The notes beneath the pieces are model-generated. The model was not told the DNA's origin, made no database searches, and was given only the letters and a program-made list of their open reading frames with translations. From Hallella multisaccharivorax DSM 17128 (GTDB lineage Bacteria; Bacteroidota; Bacteroidia; Bacteroidales; Bacteroidaceae): a stretch of 64,000 bases of DNA. Shown in pieces: positions 40,904 to 51,777 of the stretch. Where the stretch lies: contig NZ_GL945017.1 of NCBI RefSeq assembly GCF_000218235.1, positions 2,590,952 to 2,654,951 of the forward strand, written 5' to 3'. How positions within the stretch are numbered: position 1 is the first letter of the stretch; each line of letters begins with the position of its first letter. The position numbers and the translations under genes were made by a program.

Positions 40904-43900
40904 TTAAAATGTTAGGTTTACTCCCAATCTGACAGTGCGTGCTAAGGGATAGCTGTTGTAGGCCACTTTTGATACAGCGTTGGCTCCTGTCGCACTGGCA
41001 TCTGGGTCATAGCCGTCGTAACTGGTAAATGTAACGAGGTTGTCAATAGCGGCATAAGCTTGTAAGCCTTGGAAAATCTTGTGGCTTCTTAACGGGATGT
41101 CGTAACTCAAGCTGATGTTTTTCACTCTGAGGAAAGAAGCATCGACTACGGTCTTAGAATTTACACAAAACTGCCCGCCATAGTCTGTGGAATTCACGCC
41201 GCTGGGGTATTCGTTGCTGGGGTTATCGGCCGTCCAGCGATGTCGGTAGTATTTTGCTATTCTGTTGCGGTATTCATTGGTAGGATAGAATGATTCCATA
41301 ACATTGATATCAAGCATACTGATTCCAAAAACACCTTGTAAGAACACCGACAGCGTAAATCCTTTCCAGCGAAGTGTATTGGTAAGACCGAATGTTACAT
41401 CAGGAAAAGGCTTGCCAAGAATCGTACGGTCATCGGATGTAATCTTCCCGTCTCCTGACTCGTCGTGGAATTTCAGATCGCCAGGCTTGGCATTGGGTTG
41501 CCCTGACTTAGCCACGTCATCATCTTGCTGGAAGATTCCGTCGACTTTGTAACCATAGAAGGAATAGATAGGATCACCGACACGTGTTATGTTAAAGTCA
41601 GAGACAAATGACGCCATTGAGCCGGTGATGAGTTGTGGTATATAGTCGGGAAGTTTGATAACTTTATTCTTCAGATATGAGACATTGAGAGCTGTTTCCC
41701 ATTGCAGGTCTTTGTTGTCTATATTAACCGAATTAAGTACCAAGTCTATACCCGAGTTCCTGACCTTGCCTGCATTGACCATGATATTACTGAAGCCAAT
41801 GGAAGAAGGTAATGGCTTGTTGAAGAGTTGGTCTCTGGTATTACGTACATAGTAGTCGATACTTCCCGATATGCGGTTCTTCAGGAAGCCAAAGTCAAAA
41901 CCAATATTGTATTCTTCCGTTGTCTCCCATTTCAAGTTTCTATTGGGGAGCCTTGCTGCTACCACTCCCTGTTCAAGCTTGTCGCCGAATACGGCCGATC
42001 CACCTGCAACGAGTGTTTGGCGTGTTGCATAGTTGTCTATGCCTTGGTTGCCAAGTTGTCCGTATCCAAGACGCAACTTCAGTTGATTGAGGACGTTTAT
42101 ATTTTTCATCCATGGCTCTTCTGAGATGCGCCAAGCTGCCGCAACAGAAGGGAAAAAAGCATATTTGTTGTCATTGGAGAAGCGTGATGAGCCATCGTAG
42201 CGGAAGGAGGCTGTGAGAAGGTAGCGGTCTAAAAAAGAGTAGTTGATGCGGCCAAGAAAGCCATTAAGCCTGTTACGGCTATTGGATGAATACACGTCGT
42301 CGCCATTGTCGTTGTCACCGCTATGCATGTTGTTATATTTCAATACATCCGAAAGAAATCCTGTGGCATCACCCGTTATATAGTCTTGTTTGAACTGTTC
42401 AAAAGTAGTGCCCACCATAGCTGAGAAGTTATGCACTTGTGCAAAGGTATGTTTATAATTCAACATAAACTCTGCGAGCCACTGCGTGTCTTCTCCACTG
42501 TTTTTCTCTGCTATACCACCATTGGCCTGCCCGAGCTTCGTAATGCGTGACCGGTAAAAATTATTCATGTACGAGTTGAGGTCGGCTCCAATTCTGCCAG
42601 TGAGCACAAGGTCTTTCATAGGTTCCAGCTCAAGAGCTAAAGTGCCATAGAGATTATTTGAGTGCTTGTCTTGGTCAATACCGTTGAGTAATGCTAAAGG
42701 ATTGTCGAGTGAAATGTAGGGATTGGCATAATAACGGCCTGTCGTTGGATCTATTCCTGTCGGCATTGTGGGATCAAATTGTATAGCTGAATTGATGACG
42801 CCGGCATTCTCGTTGACTCCATTGCCGATATAGATGGAATTGCCATCATTGCGGGTGTAGTTGATGTTGAACTTAATTCGTAAGAAATTTGTTGGGTTAG
42901 CATTGAAGTTGGCGCGTACATTATACTTTGTCAAATCGGTTTTTTTAACGAGACCTTTATGGTCCATCACGCTTAGACCGACATAAAAGTTATGTTTTGT
43001 CCCTCCTCCTGAGAATCCAACACGATAGGTCTGTACTGGTGCGTCACTGCGGAATATCTCGTCCTGCCAGTTAGTTCCATTTCCAGCAGCCTCTATCTGC
43101 TCTTGGGTGAATATAGGACCTTCAGGATTCTTTGCTTCTGCGCGTAAAGTGTTAAGAGTTTGCATGTACTCCTTGGCGTTGAGCATATCTATCTTCTTTG
43201 CCACAGACTGTAATGCTACTTCTGCTGCGAATGTAACTCGTAATGGTTGGTTGGTATTACCATTCTTAGTGGTAATGAGTACTACACCGTTGGCGGCGCG
43301 TGTACCATATATGGCGGCGGCTGACGCGTCCTTTAGTATTTCAATAGACTTTACATCATTTGGATTAAGGGAGGACGGATCGACGCCAGGAAGACCATCA
43401 ACGACGACGAGAGCAGCATTGCTACTATTAATGGAGCCTGCTCCCCGAATTTGAATTTTTGTCGATGCTCCTGGTTCTGAGCTCACTTGACTGACATTTA
43501 CGCCAGCTGCTTTGCCGTTTATCATCTGGAAGGCATTTGTATTGACACCCTCAGAGAATTTTCCCTCACTAATCGATACCACAGAGCCCGTGAGGTCACT
43601 CTTACGTTGTGTACCATATCCGATGACTACAATTTCATTCAGATCTTTTTGGGTTTCACGGAGACGCACATTGAGATTACTGGAACCATCGATATGCAGA
43701 GTTTGACTGTCGAAGCCAATATATGAGACTATGATGTTGCTGTCGTCATTTAAATTGATTTTGTAATTTCCGTCGACATCGGTAACGGTCCCATTCGAAA
43801 GATTCTGAGAGTCGCGCACGCTGGCCCCAATGACGGGCTCGCCGTTTTCGTCGGTGACGCGGCCACGGATGGTGCGGGTACCGGTCTCGCGACGTTCGGT

Positions 43901-44215
43901 ACGCTGAGGCGATTCGGAGGCTTGGGCACGGCGGCCGGTGACGATGATGCTCTTGCCCTGAATGGTGTAGCTCACGTCCTGTGACGCGAGGATCTGGTCG
44001 GCGGCCTGACGCACGCTCTTCGCATCGACAGTCACGCGGCGGCGGGTATCGACATCGCCGCCTTCGAAGACGAAGGAGTAGCCTGACTGCTTTCTCAGCT
44101 CTGTCATGGCTTTGCTGACCGTGACGTGACTGAGCCGCAGGGTCAGGCTTTGGGCAAAGATCCCTAAGTTACCGGATAAGATCAATGCCGCAAGAAAGAC
44201 TTTTTTCTTGTTCAT
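40904..44215 (-). CDS. SusC/RagA-family TonB-dependent transporter with STN domain
   Basis: 1103 residues: signal peptide (to about 22), an STN domain (RLSHVTVSKAMTELRKQSGY), a carboxypeptidase-like beta-sandwich (IRGRVTDENGEPVIGASV), plug with VIGYGTQRKSDLTGSV, and the outer-membrane barrel ending ARTVRLGVNLTF. The STN domain is the signalling extension that contacts a FecR anti-sigma factor, matching the FecR and ECF genes upstream. It imports oligosaccharide captured by SusD. Confidence 0.96.
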   Translation of the reverse strand: MNKKKVFLAALILSGNLGIFAQSLTLRLSHVTVSKAMTELRKQSGYSFVFEGGDVDTRRRVTVDAKSVRQAADQILASQDVSYTIQGKSIIVTGRRAQASESPQRTERRETGTRTIRGRVTDENGEPVIGASVRDSQNLSNGTVTDVDGNYKINLNDDSNIIVSYIGFDSQTLHIDGSSNLNVRLRETQKDLNEIVVIGYGTQRKSDLTGSVVSISEGKFSEGVNTNAFQMINGKAAGVNVSQVSSEPGASTKIQIRGAGSINSSNAALVVVDGLPGVDPSSLNPNDVKSIEILKDASAAAIYGTRAANGVVLITTKNGNTNQPLRVTFAAEVALQSVAKKIDMLNAKEYMQTLNTLRAEAKNPEGPIFTQEQIEAAGNGTNWQDEIFRSDAPVQTYRVGFSGGGTKHNFYVGLSVMDHKGLVKKTDLTKYNVRANFNANPTNFLRIKFNINYTRNDGNSIYIGNGVNENAGVINSAIQFDPTMPTGIDPTTGRYYANPYISLDNPLALLNGIDQDKHSNNLYGTLALELEPMKDLVLTGRIGADLNSYMNNFYRSRITKLGQANGGIAEKNSGEDTQWLAEFMLNYKHTFAQVHNFSAMVGTTFEQFKQDYITGDATGFLSDVLKYNNMHSGDNDNGDDVYSSNSRNRLNGFLGRINYSFLDRYLLTASFRYDGSSRFSNDNKYAFFPSVAAAWRISEEPWMKNINVLNQLKLRLGYGQLGNQGIDNYATRQTLVAGGSAVFGDKLEQGVVAARLPNRNLKWETTEEYNIGFDFGFLKNRISGSIDYYVRNTRDQLFNKPLPSSIGFSNIMVNAGKVRNSGIDLVLNSVNIDNKDLQWETALNVSYLKNKVIKLPDYIPQLITGSMASFVSDFNITRVGDPIYSFYGYKVDGIFQQDDDVAKSGQPNAKPGDLKFHDESGDGKITSDDRTILGKPFPDVTFGLTNTLRWKGFTLSVFLQGVFGISMLDINVMESFYPTNEYRNRIAKYYRHRWTADNPSNEYPSGVNSTDYGGQFCVNSKTVVDASFLRVKNISLSYDIPLRSHKIFQGLQAYAAIDNLVTFTSYDGYDPDASATGANAVSKVAYNSYPLARTVRLGVNLTF

Positions 44216-44259
44216 AATAGGTGTTTGTTAGGAATTGAAATAGTTGTTGGTATGTTGTT

Positions 44260-45342
44260 TTAGTAGAGTGTCACCTTTCTTCCGGTCAGGTTGTAGTTGA
44301 GCTTTCCGGTGGTCTTGAGGGCGTTGAGCACGTCGGTGAGCGACTGCAGGCGTGTGTCGAAGCGGCCATAGAAATGGAGTGTGGCGAGTTGTCCGTTCTT
44401 CACGGTGACGGTGACGCTGTAGTCGCGCTCCAGCTCATGTGCGATGGCGTAGATGGACTTTCCGTCGAGCACCAGTTCGTGTTGTGTCCACGCCACGTCG
44501 TTGTTGGTGGCGTCGTCGGTGATGGTGAGGTGTCCGTCGTGCTTTGAGATGACGGCGTGTTGTCCTTTCCGCATCACGACACTGCCGCTGGCGATGCGGT
44601 TGCCCAGTTCCACGCTGCCCTCGATGAGTGCCACCTCGGCCTCGTCGGCATTGGGATAGTCGGCCAGACTGAACTTCGTGCCGATGTCCCTGACGCTCAT
44701 GCTGGGCGTGGTGACGCTGAAAGGCTTGCCGGTGTGATGTGCCACCTCAAAGTAAGCCTCGCCGCTGAGGACGACGTCGCGGTCGTTGAGGCCGAAGCTT
44801 TGTGAATAGGTGATGCGGCTGCCGGCGTTGAGCGTGATGCGGGTGCCGTCGGGCAGGGTGGTGACGGTGCGAGAGCCGTCGGGTGCTTCCACACTGATGC
44901 GTGCCAACTGCCGCTCCACGCTCTGCTGACCGTGGCGGTAGAACTGCCAGCAGCCGCCGGCGATGATGAGAATGACGGCCGCCCAGCGCATCCACACGGG
45001 CATGCTCAGCCACGACCGCCGCGGGGGGAGTGCCGGATCGCTGTCCGCAGCAGGATCCACGGCGACACTCTCGGCCGCAGTCAACTCTTCGTCGGGACAG
45101 AAGCCACCATCAGCCGCCACACGCGAGCGGAAGTTCTCAAACGCCGCTGTGCCATCGAAGCGCGACAACGACCCGACGGCCTCGGAAGAAGTCCACAAGT
45201 CCTGTAGTTGCCGGAAGTGACGGGCGTTGTCGGCTGATAACGAGATCCAGCGGCGTAGGGCCTCCCAGTCTGACGGCGGGGCTCCGCCGATCAGACAGCG
45301 GAAGATAAGTTCGGTGATTTCTTTGTGTGTGTTCTTCATCAT
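44260..45342 (-). CDS. FecR-family anti-sigma factor
   Basis: The 360-residue protein has a cytoplasmic N-terminal helical domain (DNARHFRQLQDLWTSSEAV), one membrane helix (MRWAAVILIIAGGCW, about 119-133) and a periplasmic FecR domain with VTTLPDGTRITLNAGSRITY, VLSGEAYFEVAHHTGKPF and DIGTKFSLADYP. It would release the sigma factor when the STN domain of SusC signals substrate. It lies 59 bp downstream of the sigma gene and upstream of susC. Confidence 0.94.
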   Translation of the reverse strand: MMKNTHKEITELIFRCLIGGAPPSDWEALRRWISLSADNARHFRQLQDLWTSSEAVGSLSRFDGTAAFENFRSRVAADGGFCPDEELTAAESVAVDPAADSDPALPPRRSWLSMPVWMRWAAVILIIAGGCWQFYRHGQQSVERQLARISVEAPDGSRTVTTLPDGTRITLNAGSRITYSQSFGLNDRDVVLSGEAYFEVAHHTGKPFSVTTPSMSVRDIGTKFSLADYPNADEAEVALIEGSVELGNRIASGSVVMRKGQHAVISKHDGHLTITDDATNNDVAWTQHELVLDGKSIYAIAHELERDYSVTVTVKNGQLATLHFYGRFDTRLQSLTDVLNALKTTGKLNYNLTGRKVTLY

Positions 45343-45401
45343 GGAGCTTTTACATCAAGAGGACGTAAAAGCGCGCGCGGGTGGATAGTGAAAAAAAAAG
45401 A

Positions 45402-45983
45402 TTATTGTTGCGAGATGAATAAAAAGAAGAGTGCCTCCAAGTATTGTTGCAGGTTGGCGCGCAGCAGTCGCAGGGCATTCTTAAGGTGATACTTCACAGT
45501 ATTGACCGAGATGCCGAGCTCTTGGGCTATCTCGTTGTTCTTCTTTCCGTCGTAGCGGCTCATGGCGAAGACACGGCGGAAGTCGCAGGGCAGGGTGTCG
45601 ACGGCCTTCCTGACCACCTCTTCCAACTCTCCGTCGAGCAGTCGCGCCAGGGGATAGCTGTCGTCGGCAGCCTGCTCGGCCGTGGCTTCTGTGGCGGGCA
45701 CCAGTCGCCGTCGCTGTTGTTCTCTCAATCAGTCGAGGCAGTGACGGCGCACGCCGACGGCCAGATAATTCCTTAGGGAAGTGTGCACGATGAGACGCTG
45801 GCGGATCTGCCAGACATGAAAGAATACGTCGGCAACGATGGTCTCGGCCACAAAGTCGTCACGAACATATTCATAGGCAATGGCGCACAGGGGAGCGTAA
45901 TGGCGCTGGAACAGGTACCGGTAGCCTTCTTCCTGTCCTTCCCGCAGCATGTCCACGATGTCGGTGTCATCTCTAAGCGCCAT
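45402..45983 (-). pseudogene. ECF sigma factor gene interrupted by an in-frame TGA
   Basis: The frame from 45983 encodes sigma region 2 (YLFQRHYAPLCAIAYEYVRD, DVFFHVWQIRQRL) to RRHCLD, then a TGA at 45731-45729, and continues in the same frame from TTG 45728 with LREQQRRRLVPA and region 4 (VFAMSRYDGKKNNEIAQELG, VNTVKYHLKNALRLLRANLQ). Everything else is intact (193 codons). TGATTG could allow reinitiation, giving two separate polypeptides, or the gene is recently inactivated. It controls the SusC/D locus through FecR. A sequencing error is possible. Confidence 0.85.
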
Positions 45984-46000
45984 CTGTCATTGGTTTTCTG

Positions 46001-46031
46001 CAAAAGTACTTCATTTCAATGACAATGACAA
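46001..46031 (-). promoter_or_regulatory. Promoter of the ECF sigma gene
   Basis: Minus strand: TTG at 46031-46029, 20 bp, TACTTTTG at 46008-46001. It is 18 bp upstream of the ATG. Confidence 0.65.
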
Positions 46032-46087
46032 AAAAAAGAAGCGTAAATGATAGAAGAACATGTTTTTTTGACAGAAAGACATATATA

Positions 46088-46248
46088 GTGCAGGGTGGCC
46101 CCCCGTGGGCCACCTCAAAAAATGTCCCAACCATGTTTAAAAAATCGGTCGAACATTGTTTCATCGGTCGAACATTGTTTCATCGGTCGAACATTGTTTC
46201 ATCGGTTGGGACATTGTTTGAGGTAGGGCACAGGGCCCTACCCTGCAC
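46088..46248. repeat. BIME copy 16 with expanded spacer
   Basis: 161-bp copy in which the spacer unit CATCGGTCGAACATTGTTT (19 bp) is repeated three times in tandem. The arms are GTGGCCC/GGGCCAC and GTAGGGC/GCCCTAC. Confidence 0.88.
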
Positions 46249-46261
46249 TGTGCGAAATGTT

Positions 46262-46375
46262 ATGGCCCACGGGGGCCACCTCAAATGATGTTTGACCAAT
46301 GAAACGATGTCCCAACCGATGAATCAATGGTTGGGACATTTTTCTGGGGGCCGGGCACAAAACTGACCCTGCATG
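46262..46375. repeat. BIME copy 17 (degenerate)
   Basis: A left arm fragment (TGGCCCACGGGGGCCACCTC), a recognisable spacer with GATGTCCCAACCGATGAATC, and a decayed right arm ending CCCTGCATG. Confidence 0.7.
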
Positions 46376-46390
46376 GTTTTCATCGTACAC

Positions 46391-46478
46391 GCGACGCGAT
46401 TACGCCGTACACGCGATGCGATTGCACCGTACACGCGATGCGTCTGCACCGTAAAGGCGATGCGATTACGGCGTACAC
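46391..46478. repeat. 22-bp tandem repeat array B (four units)
   Basis: Units start at 46391, 46413, 46435 and 46457, each beginning GCGA(C/T)GCG and typically GCGATGCGATTGCACCGTAC. Same period and phase as arrays at 25583 and 54461. Confidence 0.88.
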
Positions 46479-46512
46479 GGAAATGGATAATGATGGGGTA
46501 GGGACGCAGCCG

Positions 46513-48144
46513 CTACTTCTGCTGCGGACACACCTTTTCGCGGATCAGCCTGTTGCGTGCCTCACGCTGTGCTTCTCTCTCCACGCGCGTGTTGATGTCG
46601 ATCTGCAGGATGGGCTCCACGGCATGGCCTTTGACGGCGTCGTTGATGGCAGGCCACGGTGTGAGGCCGAGGCCATTGGGATTGCCCGTGCGGATGAAGT
46701 TAGCGTAATAGTTGGAAAAGATGTCCGATATCCAGTAGTCTTCCGGCTGCCAGTCGTAGACGCGGTTGGTGGGCAGCGTGCCCATGGCGTACTCGATGTC
46801 GGCAGCGTGCACGGCGCCTTTGTCGCGCGGTGTGGCTGCCTGTCCGTCTTTGGCATCTTCCACGCCGCCGGCCAGGCCGGCCACCTTGCCTTTCACGGCC
46901 ATGGCCGGCCGCGGGTGACAATAGCGGTAGCGGTAGACGGGCTGCGTGCCGGTGAGGGCGTGCTCGTAGCCCCAGCGCCAGGTGGCGAAGTCAAGGAACA
47001 GGTCGGAGGCCAGGTCTATGCCTGGGCGCCCCTGCAGGTCAGCGTCGGTGTGGATGCCGTAGAGGGGGAAGATGTCGTCGGTGGCGGCTCCGTAGGCCTT
47101 GCGTGCCATGTCTTTGGCCTTCTCTATGGTGTTGACGTTGAGTGTCATCTCCTGATTGTTGCCGCCTAAGAGCAGTGGCACGCGGGCCTGTCGTCCTTCG
47201 GCGAAGACACGCGCGGGCTGTTCGGTGAAGAATCGTCCGTCGATACACGGCATGGGCATGCCGGTCATGTGGACGCGGCGCATGAGCTCCTCTGCCGGCA
47301 TGGCGCGCAGCTCTTTGAGTGACTTGACGCCGGCTTTCTTCATCATCTGTGTGCCGTTGGCTTCCGCTTCCTTGAGTGTCGGCAGGTCGCTAAAGCCGAG
47401 GACGGAGCCGCTGGAACCGATGGCGCGGGCGAAGAGGTCCTTGCTCAGGGGCGAGGCCATGAGTGCACTTATCGAGAATGAGCCGGCCGACTCGCCCGCG
47501 ATGGTGATCTGCGAGGGGTCGCCGCCAAAGGCCGTGATGTTGTCCTTCACCCACTGGATGGCCGCTGCCTGGTCCATGAGTCCGTAGTTGCCGCTGCCGT
47601 GCCACGCGCTCTCCTTTGACAGGGCGGGCAGGGTGAAGAATCCGAAGATGCCCTCGCGGTAGTTGGCCGTGATGGCGATGACGCCCTTGCGTGCCATGGC
47701 CTGTCCGGCATAGCGTGGCTCACTGCCGCTCCCGGCCATCCAGCCGCCGCCATTGAAATAGATGAGTACGGGCAGCCGCTCGTTCATTGTCCGCGCGGGG
47801 GTCCAGATGTTGAGGTAGAGACAGTCCTCACTCATCTTCGACGTGCCGAAATTCATGTCGCCGAAGAGTCGTTCCTGCATGGGATTGGGACCGAACTCGG
47901 TGGCCGGGCGCACGCCCTGCCATGGGGTCACGGGCTGAGGCTCCCGCCAGCGCAGCGGGCCCACGGGTGGCGCGGCAAAGGGTACGCCTTTGAAGACCTT
48001 GACTCCTGAGGAGTCGATGCCGGAAAGCAGGCCGCCGGCGACCTTGACTTCGACGTGCTGCTGCGCCGTCGCGTTCAGGCTCAGCGCGCACAAGGCCATT
48101 GCGAACAGGTGTCTGACGTTCATTGAAAGTGGCAGTTTTCTCAT
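46513..48144 (-). CDS. Type-B carboxylesterase (exported)
   Basis: The 543-residue protein has a signal peptide (MNVRHLFAMALCALSLNATA after a short extension), FKGVPFAAPPVGPLRWREPQ, an oxyanion-loop region NGGGWMAGSG, and the nucleophile serine in TIAGESAGSFSISALM. These mark the carboxylesterase/lipase type-B family of alpha/beta hydrolases. The substrate is unknown; deacylation of acylated glycans or xenobiotic esters is plausible. It reads alone on the minus strand; a TAACTTTG -7 element is at 48250-48243. Confidence 0.92.
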   Translation of the reverse strand: MRKLPLSMNVRHLFAMALCALSLNATAQQHVEVKVAGGLLSGIDSSGVKVFKGVPFAAPPVGPLRWREPQPVTPWQGVRPATEFGPNPMQERLFGDMNFGTSKMSEDCLYLNIWTPARTMNERLPVLIYFNGGGWMAGSGSEPRYAGQAMARKGVIAITANYREGIFGFFTLPALSKESAWHGSGNYGLMDQAAAIQWVKDNITAFGGDPSQITIAGESAGSFSISALMASPLSKDLFARAIGSSGSVLGFSDLPTLKEAEANGTQMMKKAGVKSLKELRAMPAEELMRRVHMTGMPMPCIDGRFFTEQPARVFAEGRQARVPLLLGGNNQEMTLNVNTIEKAKDMARKAYGAATDDIFPLYGIHTDADLQGRPGIDLASDLFLDFATWRWGYEHALTGTQPVYRYRYCHPRPAMAVKGKVAGLAGGVEDAKDGQAATPRDKGAVHAADIEYAMGTLPTNRVYDWQPEDYWISDIFSNYYANFIRTGNPNGLGLTPWPAINDAVKGHAVEPILQIDINTRVEREAQREARNRLIREKVCPQQK

Positions 48145-48324
48145 AATAAATAGTATATAATAGTATATAATTTCATGGTTGCGGGGCCGTTCACCGGCGG
48201 AGATGTCGGGAAGATGCCGTCGCGATAAGGTGTTTCTATTGGCAAAGTTAGTGTAAAAACGCCAATATGTGTATGTTTTCTCCCGTTTTTTTCATTTGCA
48301 CCACGACGGAAAGCAGTCCGTTCC

Positions 48325-48490
48325 GTGCAGGGTGGCCCCCTGTGGGCCACCACAAGCAATGCCCCAACCGATATAATAAATCGGTCGAACATAATATTAG
48401 GTGGCCCACAGGATAAGCTTTTTCTATCATTTCATCATTCTAATAATGTCGAACATAATATTAGGTGGCCCACGGGGGGCCACCCTGCAC
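48325..48490. repeat. BIME copy 18 with internal insertion
   Basis: 166-bp element. The right arm is duplicated: a truncated right arm (GGTGGCCCACAGG) is followed by about 28 bp of unrelated sequence, then a repeated spacer end (GTCGAACATAATATTAGGTG) and an intact right arm. This looks like an insertion or slippage event in the right hairpin. Confidence 0.82.
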
Positions 48491-48493
48491 ACG

Positions 48494-48527
48494 ACGATCC
48501 CGCATCGGCATGCCGGTACGGGATCGT
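48494..48527 (-). terminator. Hairpin downstream of enolase
   Basis: ACGATCCCG pairs with CGGGATCGT, with further pairing CGG-CATG-CCG inside. It lies 28 bp beyond the enolase stop. No clear T tract. Confidence 0.6.
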
Positions 48528-48555
48528 CTATGGATGAATTCTCAATGTCTGAGGA

Positions 48556-49884
<1,329 letters not shown>

Positions 49885-49921
49885 TTATGTGTGTTAAAAC
49901 AATTGTTTATCTTGTTACCTG

Positions 49922-49951
49922 CAAAAGTAATGCCTTTCCACTGAAAGACAA
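49922..49951 (-). promoter_or_regulatory. Promoter of enolase
   Basis: Minus strand: TTG at 49951-49949, 19 bp, TACTTTTG at 49929-49922. Confidence 0.65.
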
Positions 49952-50024
49952 AGGAAACGGGACGTCATGACAGCCTGTTTTATGCTTTTTTAATGCTTTC
50001 GTGAACACGCATTCAAGGGTGGTG

Positions 50025-50125
50025 GTGCAGGGTGGCCCCCTGTGGGCCACCTCAAACAATGTTCGGCCGATGGAACAAGGGTTGGGACATTCTTCGTGGT
50101 GGCCCACGGGGGGGCCACCCTGCAC
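50025..50125. repeat. BIME copy 19
   Basis: 101-bp copy with both arms of the GTGGCCC/GGGCCAC type. It lies between the divergent enolase and CobW-type genes. Confidence 0.87.
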
Positions 50126-50221
50126 TGTGACGATTCGTCCGGTGATCGAACAGGTGGCGGCCACATTACCTAAAAATAATGAAACTTACGGCGTTTATCA
50201 CCATCTTTGGCACTTATTTTG

Positions 50222-50229
50222 TACTTTTG
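50222..50229 (+). promoter_or_regulatory. -7 element TACTTTTG of the CobW-type gene
   Basis: A TAnnTTTG match 31 bp upstream of the ATG at 50260; no -33 TTG at standard spacing. Confidence 0.45.
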
Positions 50230-50259
50230 CATCACATACAACGATAAGTGAATCATAAA

Positions 50260-51402
50260 ATGGAGAATAAGGAAACTCCCGTTTTGCTGCTCACGGGTTA
50301 TTTAGGCAGCGGCAAGACCACGCTTCTCAACCGGATACTGAAGAATGAGAAAGGCATCCGTTTCGCCGTCATCGTCAACGATATCGGAGAGGTGAACATC
50401 GACGCCTCGCTCATCCAGGGCGGCGGCGTAGTGGGCCAGGGCGACGACTCTCTTGTGGCACTGCAGAATGGATGTATCTGCTGTACGCTGAAGATGGACC
50501 TCGTGCAACAGCTCAACGACATCATCAACCAGAAGAAGTTCGACTATATCGTCATTGAGGCTTCGGGCATCTGCGAGCCTGCGCCCATCGCGCAGACCAT
50601 CTCCACCTATCCGCAGATGATTCCGGGGGAGATCATGAAGAACGGCGTGGCCCGTCTCGACGCCATCGTCACCGTGGTCGACGCCCTGCGCATGCGCGAC
50701 GAGTTCGGTCTGGGCGACGCCCTGAAGAAGCCCGACATGGGCGAGGACGACTTAGCGAGCCTCGTCATCCAGCAGATAGAGTTCTGCAACATCATCCTGA
50801 TCAACAAGGCCGCGGAGATCTCGCCCGACGAGCTGAAGCACCTCAGGGCCGTCATCAAGGCCATCCAGCCCAAGGCTGAGATTTACGAATGCAACTACGG
50901 CGACGTGGACTTCGACAAGATTCTCAACACCCACTTGTTCAATTTTGACAAGGTGGCCACGTCGGCGCGCTGGATTGAGGCCATGGAAGACGATGACGAT
51001 GAGTTGGAGAACGCGGAGAGTGGCGAGGCGTTAGAGTACGGCATCGAGACCTTCGTGTGGAAACGCCGCCAACCGATGAACTTAGGTGACTTCGATGAGT
51101 TTGTCTCCACGAAGTGGCCCAAGGGCGTGATCCGTGCCAAGGGCATGTGCTATTTCGCCGACGAAAAAGAGACTTGTTATCTCTTCGAGCAGTCGGGTAA
51201 GCAGTTTAATATTACCAACGCGGGTCAGTGGTATGCCACGATGCCCGCCGGTGAGCTTCAGGATTTCCTTGAGAAGAACCCTGACGTGAAGAAGGACTGG
51301 GATCCCGTGGTGGGTGACCGCATGCAGAAGATCGTGTTCATCGGACAGAGACTCGACCGCAAGGCCATCGAGGCGGAGCTGGACGGGTGTCTGGCCGAGT
51401 AA
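50260..51402 (+). CDS. CobW/COG0523-family metal-chaperone GTPase
   Basis: The 380-residue protein has the P-loop GYLGSGKTTLLNRIL, the metal-binding CxCC motif in NGCICCTLK, Walker B IEASGICEPA and the guanine-specificity segment LINKAAE. The C-terminal CobW_C domain begins near IETFVWKRRQPMNLGDF. Family members deliver zinc or other metals to client proteins. The acidic linker EDDDDELENAESGE is unusual in length. I use ATG 50260 rather than the GTG 12 bp upstream. Confidence 0.93.
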   Translation: MENKETPVLLLTGYLGSGKTTLLNRILKNEKGIRFAVIVNDIGEVNIDASLIQGGGVVGQGDDSLVALQNGCICCTLKMDLVQQLNDIINQKKFDYIVIEASGICEPAPIAQTISTYPQMIPGEIMKNGVARLDAIVTVVDALRMRDEFGLGDALKKPDMGEDDLASLVIQQIEFCNIILINKAAEISPDELKHLRAVIKAIQPKAEIYECNYGDVDFDKILNTHLFNFDKVATSARWIEAMEDDDDELENAESGEALEYGIETFVWKRRQPMNLGDFDEFVSTKWPKGVIRAKGMCYFADEKETCYLFEQSGKQFNITNAGQWYATMPAGELQDFLEKNPDVKKDWDPVVGDRMQKIVFIGQRLDRKAIEAELDGCLAE

Positions 51403-51421
51403 GGACAATGTGCAGGGACGT

Positions 51422-51501
51422 CGTCGGCCGAACATATCGTCGGCCGGACATATCGTCGGCCGAACATATCGTCGACCGAACATATCGTCGGCCGGACATA
51501 T
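51422..51501. repeat. Five tandem copies of a 16-bp repeat abutting a BIME
   Basis: Units CGTCGGCC(G)(A/G)ACATAT start at 51422, 51438, 51454, 51470 and 51486 and end exactly where BIME copy 20 begins. The unit resembles the BIME spacer motif TCGGTCGAACATT. Confidence 0.92.
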
Positions 51502-51601
51502 GTGCAGGGTGGCCCCCTGTGGGCCACCACAAATCATGTCCCAATCATTGTGTTATCGGTCGAACGTTATTTGAGGTAGGGCACAGGGCCCTACCCTGCA
51601 C
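51502..51601. repeat. BIME copy 20
   Basis: 100-bp copy. With about 30 bp on its right it is tandemly duplicated as copy 21 (period 130 bp). Confidence 0.88.
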
Positions 51602-51631
51602 TGCAGGAAGTGACCCGTCGGCCGGACATAT

Positions 51632-51732
51632 GTGCAGGGTGGCCCCCTGTGGGCCACCACAGATCATGTCCTCAATCATTGTGTTATCGGTCGAACGTTA
51701 TTTGAGGTAGGGCACAGGGCCCTACCCTGCAC
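51632..51732. repeat. BIME copy 21
   Basis: 101-bp near-identical duplicate of copy 20, followed by the same GCAGGAAGTGACCCGTCGGC sequence. Confidence 0.88.
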
Positions 51733-51777
51733 TGCAGGAAGTGACCCGTCGGCCGGACATTATTTAATCAGATAGAG

